55,367 nucleotides of DNA from an uncultured Bryobacteraceae bacterium (GTDB lineage: Bacteria > Acidobacteriota > Terriglobia > Bryobacterales > Bryobacteraceae): NCBI GenBank assembly GCA_937920635.1, contig CAKZUE010000073.1:1-55367 (forward strand). The letters are read 5' to 3'. Each line of letters begins with the position of its first letter. Within the stretch, counting starts at the first letter, position 1. The notes below the pieces were generated by a model, which saw only the letters and a list, made by a program, of their open reading frames with translations, was not told the origin of the DNA and did not search any database. The position numbers were made by a program, and so were the translations under genes. Positions 34,744 through 43,270 of this stretch are shown here, one piece after another.

Positions 34744-36606
34744 ATGCAAGCCAGCCACCAGCCTCCGCCCATGCCGGCGGAGCAGCCGCAACGGTTCTCT
34801 TCGCGGGAAAGAACCGTCAATGATTTCAGCATTCAGGTCGCCACCGTCAACGGCAGCGGCAGCCAGACGGCGAACCTTGTGCTGATGCGCTCCATCTTCC
34901 AGATGGGCGTGCCCGTCTCGGGCAAGAACCTCTTCCCCTCCAACATTCAAGGGTTGCCCACGTGGTTCACCATTCGCGCCAGCCGCCACGGCTACATCGC
35001 CCGCAAGAAAGAGATCGACTTCCTGGTGGCGATGAATCCAGAGTCGGCGCGCGAGGACGTCCTGAATCTCCCAGCCGGCGCAGCGGTCCTTTACGACGAG
35101 CCGCTGCAACTGGCTTCCCTGCGCTCCGACCTGCATTTCTACGCGGCGCCCTTTGACAAGCTGGTGGCGCCGGCGTGCCCGGAAGCGAAGCTGCGCAAGC
35201 TCGTGCGCAACATGATCTACGTGGGCATTCTGGCGGAGCTGCTCGGCATCGACTCCGAAGAGATCCGCAAGGCGCTGTACAAGCAGTTCGGCGAGCGGAA
35301 GAAAAAAGCGGCTGACCTGAACTGGGGCGCCGTGCAGGCGGGCATTGAGTATGCGCGGTCGAGTCTGGTGAAAAGCGACCCATGCTTTGTGGAGCGCATG
35401 GACCAGAACGCCGGGAAGCTGGTGATCGAGGGCAACACGGCGGCGGCGCTGGGCTGCATGTTCGCGGGCGTGACGGTTTGCACGTGGTATCCGATCACGC
35501 CGTCGTCGAGCCTGGCGGAGGCGCTGATCGCGTACATGGAGCGGTTCCGGCGCGATCCCGAAACGGGCAAGGCGACGTTCGCGATCGTGCAGGCGGAAGA
35601 CGAACTGGCCAGCATCGGCATGGCGGTGGGCGCGGGCTGGGCGGGCGCGCGGGCGATGACCTGCACGTCGGGTCCGGGCATCTCGTTGATGTCGGAGTTC
35701 GTGGGACTGGCCTATTTCGCCGAGATTCCGGTGGTGCTGATCGACGTGCAGCGGGTGGGTCCGTCCACGGGGCTTCCCACGCGCACGGCGCAGGGGGACA
35801 CGCTGAAAAACGCCGTGCTCTCGCACGGCGACACGCGCCACCCCATCCTGTTCCCTTCCTCTCCCGAGGAATGCTTCTCGATGGCGGTGGAGGCGTTCGA
35901 CCTGGCTGAACAGTTCCAGACGCCGGTGTTCGTCAACATGGATCTCGACCTCGGAATGAACTACTGGATGTCGGATCCGCTGCCGTATCCCGAAAAACCC
36001 ATGAACCGGGGCAAGGTGCTGACGGCGGAAGATCTGGAGCGGCTGGGCGGCTTCGCCCGCTACAGGGACGTGGACGGCGACGCAGTGCCGTACCGCACGC
36101 TGCCGGGCACGCCGCACCCGAAGGCGGCTTACTTCACCCGCGGTACCGGACACACGGAGACGGCGGCGTACAGCGAGAAGCCGGAGGACTGGTCCGCCAA
36201 TCTCGACCGCATCGCGCGGAAGTTCCAGACGCTGCGCGCGCATCTGCCGCCGCCCGTGCAGTCGCTCGCGCCGGGGGCGAAGATCGGCATCGTGAGCGCC
36301 GGCACGTCGCGCTACGCGATGGAGGAGAGCCGGGATCAGTTGAGCCGCGACGCGGGGCTGGAGGCAAGCTGGATGCGCCTGACGGCTTATCCGTTCCCGC
36401 CCGAGCTGGAAGCTTTCATCGAACAGCACGAGCGCGTGTACGTGATCGACCAGAACCGCGACGCGCAACTGCTGGGGCTGATGCGGCTGGACCTGCCGGC
36501 GCGGCTCCTGGAAAAGCTCCGCAGCGTGCGTTATTACGGCGGCTTGCCGCTGGACGCGCGCACGGTCACTGAGCAGATCCTCGCGCAGGAGGCGCAACAG
36601 GCATGA
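34744..36606 (+). CDS. korA: 2-oxoacid:acceptor oxidoreductase, fused gamma-alpha subunit
   Basis: Together with KorB this oxidises a 2-oxoacid (probably 2-oxoglutarate) to the acyl-CoA and reduces ferredoxin. From ATG at 34744 the protein has 620 residues. Residues about 28-200 are the gamma domain (VNGSGSQTANLVLMRSIFQ, FPSNIQGLPTWF). Residues about 230-600 are the alpha pyrimidine-binding domain (WYPITPSSSLAEALI, CTSGPGISLMSEFVGLAYFA, QRVGPSTGLPTRTAQGD). The fusion is typical of two-subunit KOR enzymes. AGGAGG precedes the start. The stop overlaps korB by 4 nt. Substrate choice (2-oxoglutarate, pyruvate or branched) is not certain. Confidence 0.9.
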   Translation: MQASHQPPPMPAEQPQRFSSRERTVNDFSIQVATVNGSGSQTANLVLMRSIFQMGVPVSGKNLFPSNIQGLPTWFTIRASRHGYIARKKEIDFLVAMNPESAREDVLNLPAGAAVLYDEPLQLASLRSDLHFYAAPFDKLVAPACPEAKLRKLVRNMIYVGILAELLGIDSEEIRKALYKQFGERKKKAADLNWGAVQAGIEYARSSLVKSDPCFVERMDQNAGKLVIEGNTAAALGCMFAGVTVCTWYPITPSSSLAEALIAYMERFRRDPETGKATFAIVQAEDELASIGMAVGAGWAGARAMTCTSGPGISLMSEFVGLAYFAEIPVVLIDVQRVGPSTGLPTRTAQGDTLKNAVLSHGDTRHPILFPSSPEECFSMAVEAFDLAEQFQTPVFVNMDLDLGMNYWMSDPLPYPEKPMNRGKVLTAEDLERLGGFARYRDVDGDAVPYRTLPGTPHPKAAYFTRGTGHTETAAYSEKPEDWSANLDRIARKFQTLRAHLPPPVQSLAPGAKIGIVSAGTSRYAMEESRDQLSRDAGLEASWMRLTAYPFPPELEAFIEQHERVYVIDQNRDAQLLGLMRLDLPARLLEKLRSVRYYGGLPLDARTVTEQILAQEAQQA

Positions 36607-37643
36607 GTTCCACACCTGCCACACCCCCGAAAGTCAACCGCATCGGGTTGGATCTGCTCCCGTACAGGGGCAGCAAGACGACGCTGTGCGCGGGCTGCGG
36701 GCACAATGCGATAACGGAGCGCCTGATCGAAGCGTACTGGGAGCTCGGCATCGAGCCGTGGACCGTGGCCAAGCTCTCCGGCATCGGCTGCTCGTCCAAG
36801 ACGCCCGCCTACTTCCTGCAACAGGCGCACGGTTTCAACGGGGTGCACGGGCGCGCGCCGACGACGGCGACGGGCGCGCTGCTGGCCAATCACACATTGC
36901 GCGCGGTGGTGGTGAGCGGCGACGGCGACACGGCGTCGATCGGCATGGGCCACTTCGTGCATATGCTGCGGCGCAATGTGCCGCTGGTCTACATCGTCGA
37001 GAACAACGGCGTCTACGGGCTCACCAAAGGGCAGTTCTCGGCCACGGCGGACCTGGGTGCGAAGCTGAAGACCGGCGCCACCAATCCGCTGCACGCCGTT
37101 GACCTGTGCCTGCTGGGCATCGAGCTGGGCGCCACGTTTGTGGCGCGGTCTTTCTCGGGCGACAAGCGGCAGCTTTCGGCGATCCTGAAGGCTGCCATCG
37201 CCCACAAGGGGCTGGCGGTGATCGACGTCATCAGCCCTTGCGTCACCTTCAACGATCACGAAGGGTCCACCAAGTCTTACGCCTACATGAAGGACCACGA
37301 CGAACCGCTCCACGAAGTGGACTTCATTCCGTCGTTCGCCGATGTCGAGGTCGAGTACGAGGAAGGCGAGTCCCGGCTGGTGGAGCTGTACGACGGCTCG
37401 AAGCTCCTGCTGCACAAACTGGAGCGCGATTACGACCCGTCGAACCGCATTCATGCGCTCGAAGTGCTGCATGAAGCCGCGCGCCGCGGCGAGGTGCTCA
37501 CCGGCATCATTTATCTCGATACGTCCCGCCCGTCGTTCACCGAAATTCTCAACCTCTGCGACGAGCCGCTGGCGCTGCTGGCAGAGGATCGCGTGCGCCC
37601 CTCGCGCGAAACACTTGAACTGATCAACGAGGAGTTCCGCTGA
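36603..37643 (+). CDS. korB: 2-oxoacid:ferredoxin oxidoreductase beta subunit
   Basis: This is the thiamine-diphosphate-binding subunit that pairs with the upstream alpha-gamma protein. The 346-residue product has TLCAGCGHNAITERLI, GIGCSSKTPAYFLQ and the TPP motif GDGDTASIGMGHFVHMLRRN, followed by ENNGVYGLTKGQ. It is slightly longer than single-domain beta subunits because of a C-terminal extension (about 290-346). Cysteines in CAGCGH and GIGC match those that hold the 4Fe-4S cluster in relatives. The ATGA overlap with korA implies a matched 1:1 yield. Confidence 0.91.
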   Translation: MSSTPATPPKVNRIGLDLLPYRGSKTTLCAGCGHNAITERLIEAYWELGIEPWTVAKLSGIGCSSKTPAYFLQQAHGFNGVHGRAPTTATGALLANHTLRAVVVSGDGDTASIGMGHFVHMLRRNVPLVYIVENNGVYGLTKGQFSATADLGAKLKTGATNPLHAVDLCLLGIELGATFVARSFSGDKRQLSAILKAAIAHKGLAVIDVISPCVTFNDHEGSTKSYAYMKDHDEPLHEVDFIPSFADVEVEYEEGESRLVELYDGSKLLLHKLERDYDPSNRIHALEVLHEAARRGEVLTGIIYLDTSRPSFTEILNLCDEPLALLAEDRVRPSRETLELINEEFR

Positions 37644-37646
37644 GCC

Positions 37647-38090
37647 ATGACGCCGACCACGAAGATCCGCGAGATTCTCGAAGCCAAAGGGAGCGAGGTG
37701 TTCTCGATCCATCCCAAGGCCACCGTTTACGATGCCATCGCCGCCATGGCGGACAAGGGGGTGGGCGCGCTGCTGGTGATGGAGGGCGAACGCCTCGCCG
37801 GCATCATCAGCGAGCGCGACTACACCCGCAAGGTGATCCTGAAAGGGCGCTCCTCGCGCGAAGCGCTGGTGGAGGAGATCATGACGCGCGACGTCGTGAC
37901 CGCCTCGCCGGACATCACCGTGGCCGAAGGCATGCGGCTGATGACGGATCACCGCATCCGCCATCTGCCGCTGGTCAGCGGCGGCAAGGTGATGGGCGTC
38001 GTGTCCATCGGAGATCTCGTCAAGGCGATCATCTCCGAGCAGGAGGCCACCATCGCCCACCTGACCAACTACATCGCGGGCAGCTACTGA
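37647..38090 (+). CDS. CBS-domain protein
   Basis: This 147-residue protein consists of two CBS repeats (about 10-65 with GVGALLVMEGERLAGIISER, and about 75-130 with IRHLPLVSGGKVMGVVSIGD). Stand-alone CBS pairs sense adenine nucleotides or SAM in other systems. It starts 3 nt after the korB stop, so it is almost certainly cotranscribed with korAB; regulation of KOR by energy state is a plausible but unproven role. Its last 7 nt overlap the convergent mutM end. Confidence 0.9.
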   Translation: MTPTTKIREILEAKGSEVFSIHPKATVYDAIAAMADKGVGALLVMEGERLAGIISERDYTRKVILKGRSSREALVEEIMTRDVVTASPDITVAEGMRLMTDHRIRHLPLVSGGKVMGVVSIGDLVKAIISEQEATIAHLTNYIAGSY

Positions 38091-38878
38091 AGGCGCTGGC
38101 AGCGCGGGCAGAAGTGCGTGCCGCGCTGCGCCACGGCGATGCGGCGCACGGCCGCGCCACAGCGCGGGCAGGCCTCTCCCCCGCGCCCATAAACGCGGTG
38201 CTGGAGTTGAAAGGCGCCCCGCGCCCCCATGCCGTCCACATAGTCCGAAATCGAGGACCCGCCCGCCGCGATGGCCTCGCTGAGCACCTCGACGATGGCT
38301 CCGTGCAGCCCCTCCGCCCGCCGCGCCGTCAGCGTGCCGGCCGGCTGGAGCGGGTGGATGCGCGCCCGGTGCAGGGCTTCGTCCACATAAATGTTGCCGA
38401 GCCCTGCCAGGAACCGCTGGTCGAGCAGCACCGCCTTGATGCGGCCGCGCCGCGCGAGCAGCCTCCCGCGGAATTCCGCCGCCGTCAGTTCGAGCGGCTC
38501 GGGACCGAGCTTCGCCACCGTCTCGGGCAGATCCAGGCCGGCGTAGATCCGCGCGAACTGCCGGACGTCATCGAGCAGCAGCCGGCCGCGGTCGAGTTCG
38601 AACACGGCGCGCGTGTACGGTCCTGTGCCGCCGTTCCAGAGCAGCCTCCCCGTCATGCGCAGGTGAATGGCGCAGAAGCCCGGGGCAAGCTCGAACAGGA
38701 TGAACTTGCCGCGCCTGCGGGCGGAGGCGATGCGGCGGCCGGCGAGAAACCGGCAAAGGCTGGCCGGATCGCCACCCGCAGCGAGCCTGGACCGGATCTC
38801 CACGGCGCTGATGCGGCTGCCCTCCAGCCAGGGGCGCAGCGAGCGGACGACGCACTCGACTTCGGGCAGCTCAGGCAT
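38084..38878 (-). CDS. mutM: Formamidopyrimidine-DNA glycosylase
   Basis: This base-excision enzyme removes 8-oxoguanine and cleaves the abasic site. The 264-residue protein starts MPELPEVECVVRSL, giving catalytic P2 and E3 with Met counted as 1. It retains the HLRMTGRL lysine/arginine region, QRFLAGLGNIYVDEAL, and a C-terminal zinc finger CPRCGAAVRRIAVAQRGTHF-CPRC. It overlaps the Rieske gene upstream by 8 nt and converges on the CBS gene. Confidence 0.96.
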   Translation of the reverse strand: MPELPEVECVVRSLRPWLEGSRISAVEIRSRLAAGGDPASLCRFLAGRRIASARRRGKFILFELAPGFCAIHLRMTGRLLWNGGTGPYTRAVFELDRGRLLLDDVRQFARIYAGLDLPETVAKLGPEPLELTAAEFRGRLLARRGRIKAVLLDQRFLAGLGNIYVDEALHRARIHPLQPAGTLTARRAEGLHGAIVEVLSEAIAAGGSSISDYVDGMGARGAFQLQHRVYGRGGEACPRCGAAVRRIAVAQRGTHFCPRCQRLQ

Positions 38879-39173
38879 CGATCCAGATCCGGCCCTGCTC
38901 GATCTTGACAGGCAGCCGGCGCAGGCCGACGGCCGGGTTGGCGCCCCAGGCGCCGGTTTCGCACAGGAACTCCCAGGCGTGCCAGGGGCAGATCAGGCGT
39001 CCATCGGTGAAATTGCCGTGTGACAACGGCCCGCCGGCGTGCGGGCAATGGTCTTCATAGGCGTGCACGGCGCCGCGATGACGGCACAGCACGACGCGCA
39101 GGGCGCCGGCCTCCGCGCCCGCCATCACGCCTTCGGGCAGGTCCTCTTCCCGGAGCACGGACTTCCACGCCAT
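38871..39173 (-). CDS. Rieske 2Fe-2S domain protein
   Basis: This is a small soluble Rieske protein of 100 residues with cluster ligands C43-P-H45 and C62-PW-H65 (HCPHAGGPLSHG and ICPWHAWEF). It resembles NirD and dioxygenase-type Rieske ferredoxins that pass electrons to an oxygenase or reductase; no such partner lies nearby. I start at ATG 39173, which has a ribosome-site-like GGGAAGA. An earlier in-frame start at 39224 would add 17 residues of little character. It overlaps mutM and is likely cotranscribed with it. Confidence 0.87.
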   Translation of the reverse strand: MAWKSVLREEDLPEGVMAGAEAGALRVVLCRHRGAVHAYEDHCPHAGGPLSHGNFTDGRLICPWHAWEFLCETGAWGANPAVGLRRLPVKIEQGRIWIDA

Positions 39174-39346
39174 GGAGCCATCTTCCCATGCCGCAAAGGC
39201 CGCGGAGCCCCGCCGCGGCCGCATGAAATTCCTTTCTCGAGCCGAAGAAAGGGCTTCCCGCCGGGATTCTTCGGCGCTAGAATAGGGCTGCTTGGAATCC
39301 TATGTCGTCATAGTCCGGTTGAATTCTTAGCGACGGGAGGTCCAGA

Positions 39347-39493
39347 ATGTTCGAATCCCTCGACGACCAAATGAAGCACGACGAGATGGAAACCACGACG
39401 CCACGGGAGAAGTGGCTGAAGTGGGTGCTCGTAGGCGTCGTTTCGGTGTTGTTGTTCGCCGGCCTGTACGCGGGAGTCCGGCTGCTGGAATGA
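39347..39493 (+). CDS. Small single-pass membrane protein (48 residues)
   Basis: This short gene encodes MFESLDDQMKHDEMETTTPR at its N-terminus. EKWLKW follows, then a hydrophobic helix of about 18 residues (VLVGVVSVLLFAGLYAGV) and RLLE. It has a textbook ribosome site, GGGAGG, 6 nt before the ATG, and a long hairpin covers its stop. The charged, cytosol-like N-terminus before Lys/Trp and the single helix suggest an N-in topology. No known family is recognised. It is monocistronic, between a divergent Rieske gene and an epimerase-like gene. Confidence 0.75.
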   Translation: MFESLDDQMKHDEMETTTPREKWLKWVLVGVVSVLLFAGLYAGVRLLE

Positions 39494-39516
39494 GAAGGCA
39501 TTCCGGAGACTCCCGC
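39470..39516 (+). terminator. Long hairpin over the end of the small membrane-protein gene
   Basis: GCGGGAGT (39470-39477) plus CCGG pairs with CCGG-AG-ACTCCCGC (39503-39516), leaving a 2-nt bulge. An inner GGAATG/CATTCC stem contains the stop codon. It is a probable terminator or mRNA 3' stabiliser, without a T-run. Confidence 0.5.
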
Positions 39517-39708
39517 GCAGGCGCCTGAGCCTTGATACCAACCAGGCAGGTTGCCCGCCGGCCGCCGCTGGAGGCGTGCCGGCACAAGACAGATCGCGGC
39601 GGGGTGGGAAGGCGCCGCAGGCCCTGACGGAAGCTGTTTGCCTGCGCGCCGCCAGGGACAGTGCGGCGGAGATGCTGCCGGATGGCGGCGTGCGAGGTTC
39701 TGAAGACG

Positions 39709-40578
39709 ATGAAGTTCGGCGTCAATACCCTTCTCTGGACCGCCGCTTTTGGTCCGGACGATCTGCCTCTGCTCGACCATGTGCGCGAGTGGGGCTTCGA
39801 CGGCATCGAGATAGCGCGCTTTTCCTTTGACGGCTTCCCGGCGCGCCTGCTGCACGAGGAGGTGCGCAGCGCGGGGCTGGAGCCGGTGTTCTGCTCGGCG
39901 CTCACCGGCGGGTTGAGCCTGGTGAGCGAAGAAGAGTCCGTGCGGCGCGCCGCCTCCGACTTTATCCGGCGCGCCGTGGAGACAGCCGCCGAGCTGGGCA
40001 GCGGGCTGCTGGTGGGGCCCTATCTGGCGCCGGTGGGCGGGCTGACCGGAAGGCGGGCGACCGAAGACGAGTGGAAGCGCGGCGTGGAGGGGATCGCGGC
40101 GCTGACAGGATGGCTTCGCGAACACGATGTCACGCTGGCGCTCGAGCCGTTGAACCGCTTCGAAACCTATCTCATGACCACCGCCGCCGATGCGCGCCGC
40201 TTCTGCGACGCGGTGCGCGATCCCTATGTCGGCGTGCTGTTCGACACCTTCCACGCCAACATTGAAGAGAAGCGGCTGGGAGACGCCATCCGCACCATTG
40301 GTCCTCATTTGGCGCACGTGCATGTGTGCGAGAACGACCGCGGCGTGCCGGGCACGGGGCACGTGGCGTGGGACGACGTGTTCGGCGCTCTTCGAGAGAC
40401 GGGCTACGACGGCTGGTGCGTGATCGAGAGCTTCGGCTCCTGCGTGCCGGAGATCGCCGCGGCGGCCTGCATCTGGCGGGACCTGGCGCCCGACGCCGAG
40501 ACGCTGGCGCGCGAGGGACTCGTGTTTCTGAAAGACGCCGCCGCGCGCGCGATGGGCGCGGCGGCGTCAGCCGCGTAG
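39709..40578 (+). CDS. D-tagatose/D-psicose 3-epimerase-like TIM-barrel protein
   Basis: This 289-residue sugar isomerase/epimerase has a xylose-isomerase-like TIM barrel. The metal ligands fall at E146, D179, H205 and E240. Their spacing of 33, 26 and 35 is identical to E152, D185, H211 and E246 of the known ketohexose 3-epimerases. Surrounding motifs (LALEPLNRFETYLM, VLFDTFHANIEE, HVCENDRGVPGTGH, VIESFG) also match. The start ATG at 39709 fits the family's KFGVNTLLW opening; the ribosome site is weak. It converges on the amidohydrolase cluster, so the two are separate units. Confidence 0.85.
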   Translation: MKFGVNTLLWTAAFGPDDLPLLDHVREWGFDGIEIARFSFDGFPARLLHEEVRSAGLEPVFCSALTGGLSLVSEEESVRRAASDFIRRAVETAAELGSGLLVGPYLAPVGGLTGRRATEDEWKRGVEGIAALTGWLREHDVTLALEPLNRFETYLMTTAADARRFCDAVRDPYVGVLFDTFHANIEEKRLGDAIRTIGPHLAHVHVCENDRGVPGTGHVAWDDVFGALRETGYDGWCVIESFGSCVPEIAAAACIWRDLAPDAETLAREGLVFLKDAAARAMGAAASAA

Positions 40579-40589
40579 GCGGGGGCGGC

Positions 40590-41912
40590 TCAGGGGCGCG
40601 CCGAGTAGCGCTTGTACAACCGTGTGTGTTTGGACTCGAGGTCCACGGGCGCGCCCCGGATGAACATCATCTTCACCTGTGTGCGGATCTCGAGCGGATC
40701 GCCGTCGGTGACGATCAGATCCGCGTACTTGCCCTTCTCGATCGAACCGTACTCGGCGTCGATGCCCCAGATCTGCGCGGCATTCAGGGTGACGGACTTC
40801 AGCGCCTCATCATAGGGAAGACCGAAGGGCACCGCCTGCGCCGCCTGATAGGGCAGGTTGCGGGCGAACTGCGTGCCGAAGCTCGCAAAGGCGAACTTCA
40901 CACCGGCCTGATGCAGGCGCGCGGGCAACGTGAAGGGGTCGTCGTAGGGATCGTCTTCTTCAAGCGGCGGAACAAAGGTGGTGCCGAGAATCACGGGGAT
41001 GTTGCGTTTGGCGATCTCTTCGAGCGCCTTGCCGGGGCGGCGCACGCCCGCCAGCACGATCTTCAGCCGCTCGCGCGCGGCGAAGTCGAGCGCCTCGCGG
41101 ATCTCGCGCTCGCGCACGGCGGTGATCATCACTGGCAGCTTGCCTTCGAGCACGGGGATCATGGCCTCGTAGCGCAGGTCGGGCTGGACGGCTTCGCCCG
41201 CGGCTTTCGCTTTCTGGTAGCGGCGCGCGGCGTCAAAGAAATCCTGGATCTTCTGCACCTGCTGCTGCTGGTTGCGGCGCGCTTCGGCGAAGGTGATGCG
41301 GCGGGCGGCGAGTCCCGGCAGCATCGCTTCGATGTCGCCGCCGCGCCCGCGCGGCATCTGGATCGCCGGCCATGTCATCTGCATGGCGGCGCCGCGCCGG
41401 ATCTCCATCTCCTCCCACGTCCAGCCATCCAGATGCATCAGCGATGCCTGGCCCGCAATCAGGCTGCCCGCCGCGCCGCCGCGTCCGCCGCCGGTGGAGC
41501 CGGGCGTCACCAGCACCGACGTGATGCCGTTGGCGCGCACCACGGGGATGTGCTCGCTGGATGGATTGACGGCGATCAGCGCGCGCAACTGCGGATTGAA
41601 GTCGCCGATCTCGCCCGTGTCCACCGTTTCGCGGACGCTCGCGATCTCCGCCAGTCCGATGGGCGAGCCGGAATCGATCATGCCGGGGTAAACGTGAAGC
41701 CCGCGGGCTTCGATCACTTTGACCTTGCCCTTCGGCGCGATCTTCGCGCCCACTTCCGCGATCCTGCCGTCCACGACGAGGACGGAGGCGTTCTCCATCG
41801 CCGGGCCGCTCACCGGATGCACGGTGGCGTTGCGCAGCAGGAAGGTGTTGTTCTCCGCCGCGAAAGCTGCCGCGGCGAGGGCGGCGAGACAGGCGATTCG
41901 CACAATGCTCAT
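40590..41912 (-). CDS. Secreted amidohydrolase-fold protein, degenerate metal site (1)
   Basis: This 440-residue member of the amidohydrolase superfamily has a signal peptide (about 1-19). It has the usual N-terminal lead (LLRNATVHPVSGPAMENASV) and C-terminal composite domain (AEYGSIEKGKYADLIVTDGD). Where active members have PGxIDAHTHI, it reads PGMIDSGSPIG (76-86), so both metal-binding histidines are missing. The usual late aspartate motif is also absent (FASFGTQFARNLPYQAA). It is therefore probably inactive as a classical hydrolase, or a structural partner of the next gene. It overlaps that gene by 4 nt. Confidence 0.82.
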   Translation of the reverse strand: MSIVRIACLAALAAAAFAAENNTFLLRNATVHPVSGPAMENASVLVVDGRIAEVGAKIAPKGKVKVIEARGLHVYPGMIDSGSPIGLAEIASVRETVDTGEIGDFNPQLRALIAVNPSSEHIPVVRANGITSVLVTPGSTGGGRGGAAGSLIAGQASLMHLDGWTWEEMEIRRGAAMQMTWPAIQMPRGRGGDIEAMLPGLAARRITFAEARRNQQQQVQKIQDFFDAARRYQKAKAAGEAVQPDLRYEAMIPVLEGKLPVMITAVREREIREALDFAARERLKIVLAGVRRPGKALEEIAKRNIPVILGTTFVPPLEEDDPYDDPFTLPARLHQAGVKFAFASFGTQFARNLPYQAAQAVPFGLPYDEALKSVTLNAAQIWGIDAEYGSIEKGKYADLIVTDGDPLEIRTQVKMMFIRGAPVDLESKHTRLYKRYSARP

Positions 41913-43267
41913 GACGGCCTCCTGTTCTGGGGCATGGCCTGTTTCTGCTGGTCGAGGAGCTTCTTGCGCAGCCCCTCTTTTTCGGCCTCGATCTTCGGGC
42001 GCCGGCTCATGTCTTCGTCACGGTCGAAGTACTGCCGGCCGTCGATAAAGACCTTCTCGACCTTGGAGTAGATCGACAGCGGGTGCTTGTCATAGATGAC
42101 CAGGTCGGCGTCCTTGCCGGTTTCGATGGAGCCGACCCACTGGTCGATGGCCAACTGTTTGGCCGGGTTGATGGTGATCATGGCCAGCGCCTCGTCCTCG
42201 CTCAGCCCGCCGTACTTGATCACCTTGGCCGCCTCCGTGTTGAGGCGGCGCATCAGTTCCGCGCCGCCGGCGTCGTCGGAGTTCAGGCTCACGAGCACCC
42301 CTTTGCGGTGCATGATGGCGGCGTTGTAAGGGATGGCGTCGAAGGCTTCCACCTTGTAGCTCCACCAGTCGGAGAACGTGGACGCGTAGTGGCCGCGCTC
42401 GGCGATCTCTTTGGCCACCTTGTAGCCTTCCAGCACGTGCTGGAAGGTGACGCCGCGGATGTTGAAGTCGTCGAAGACGCGGATCAGCATCAGGATCTCG
42501 TCGGCGCGGTAGCAGTGGGCGTGCACCAGGCGCTTGCCTTCGAGCACTTCCACCAGCGGTTCCAGCTCCAGATCGCGCCTCGGCGGCAGGAGCTTCTCCC
42601 CGCGCGCTTTCCGCGTTTCGTAATCTTTCCATTCGCGCTGGTAGGCGCGGGCGCGGGTAAAGGCGTCCCGGATCACGTCTTCGACGCCGAGCCGCGTGCC
42701 CGGATAGCGCAGGTTCTGCGGCGGGGAGAGGCCGGGAATCTGCAAGCCCTGCGGCGAGCCCTGGCGCTTCGGGTTCTCGCCCAGCGCCATCTTGAGGCTG
42801 GGTTTCGCCTTGTCGAATACGAGGCCGCGCGCATCGGCGCCCCAGCGCATCTTGAACACGACATTGCGCCCGCCGATGGAGTTGGCGCTGCCGTGCATCG
42901 AGTTGCACACCGTGACGCCGCCGGCGAGAGCCTGGTAGATGGAGACCGACTCGGGGTTCAGCATCTCCGTCACATCCACCATCGAGCTCACGCTGACGCT
43001 GCCCTCGTTGATCGAGTCGAGCGCGATGTGCGTGTGCGCGTCGATGATGCCGGGAATGACGTGCTTGCCCGTGGCGTCGACGATGCGCGCGCCGGCCGGC
43101 GTCATCACCTTCTCGCCGACTTCGGCGATCTTGCCATCCCGGATGACGATGGAGCCTTTGAACGTGCCCTTCGTCACCGTGTGGATGGTGCCGTTCTGAA
43201 CAACGGTGATATCGGCCGCCGGAAGGCCGGAGGCCAGGAAAACCGCGGTGAGAATCATCCTGCGCAT
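41909..43267 (-). CDS. Secreted metal-dependent amidohydrolase (2)
   Basis: This is the catalytically intact member of the trio. The 452-residue protein has a signal peptide (about 1-18). HxH lies at 78-80 in PGIIDAHTHIALDS, further likely ligands are His in VHAHCYRADEI and TFQHVLEGY, and the essential Asp is in SLNSDDAGGAEL. The C-terminal SIETGKDADLVIYDKHPLS is typical of imidazolonepropionase/dipeptidase-type relatives. It probably hydrolyses a cyclic amide or peptide bond in the periplasm; the substrate is unknown. It ends in a basic Lys/Gln-rich tail. It lies 3 nt after gene 3 of the cluster and is coupled to gene 1. Confidence 0.88.
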   Translation of the reverse strand: MRRMILTAVFLASGLPAADITVVQNGTIHTVTKGTFKGSIVIRDGKIAEVGEKVMTPAGARIVDATGKHVIPGIIDAHTHIALDSINEGSVSVSSMVDVTEMLNPESVSIYQALAGGVTVCNSMHGSANSIGGRNVVFKMRWGADARGLVFDKAKPSLKMALGENPKRQGSPQGLQIPGLSPPQNLRYPGTRLGVEDVIRDAFTRARAYQREWKDYETRKARGEKLLPPRRDLELEPLVEVLEGKRLVHAHCYRADEILMLIRVFDDFNIRGVTFQHVLEGYKVAKEIAERGHYASTFSDWWSYKVEAFDAIPYNAAIMHRKGVLVSLNSDDAGGAELMRRLNTEAAKVIKYGGLSEDEALAMITINPAKQLAIDQWVGSIETGKDADLVIYDKHPLSIYSKVEKVFIDGRQYFDRDEDMSRRPKIEAEKEGLRKKLLDQQKQAMPQNRRPS

Positions 43268-43270
43268 GGC

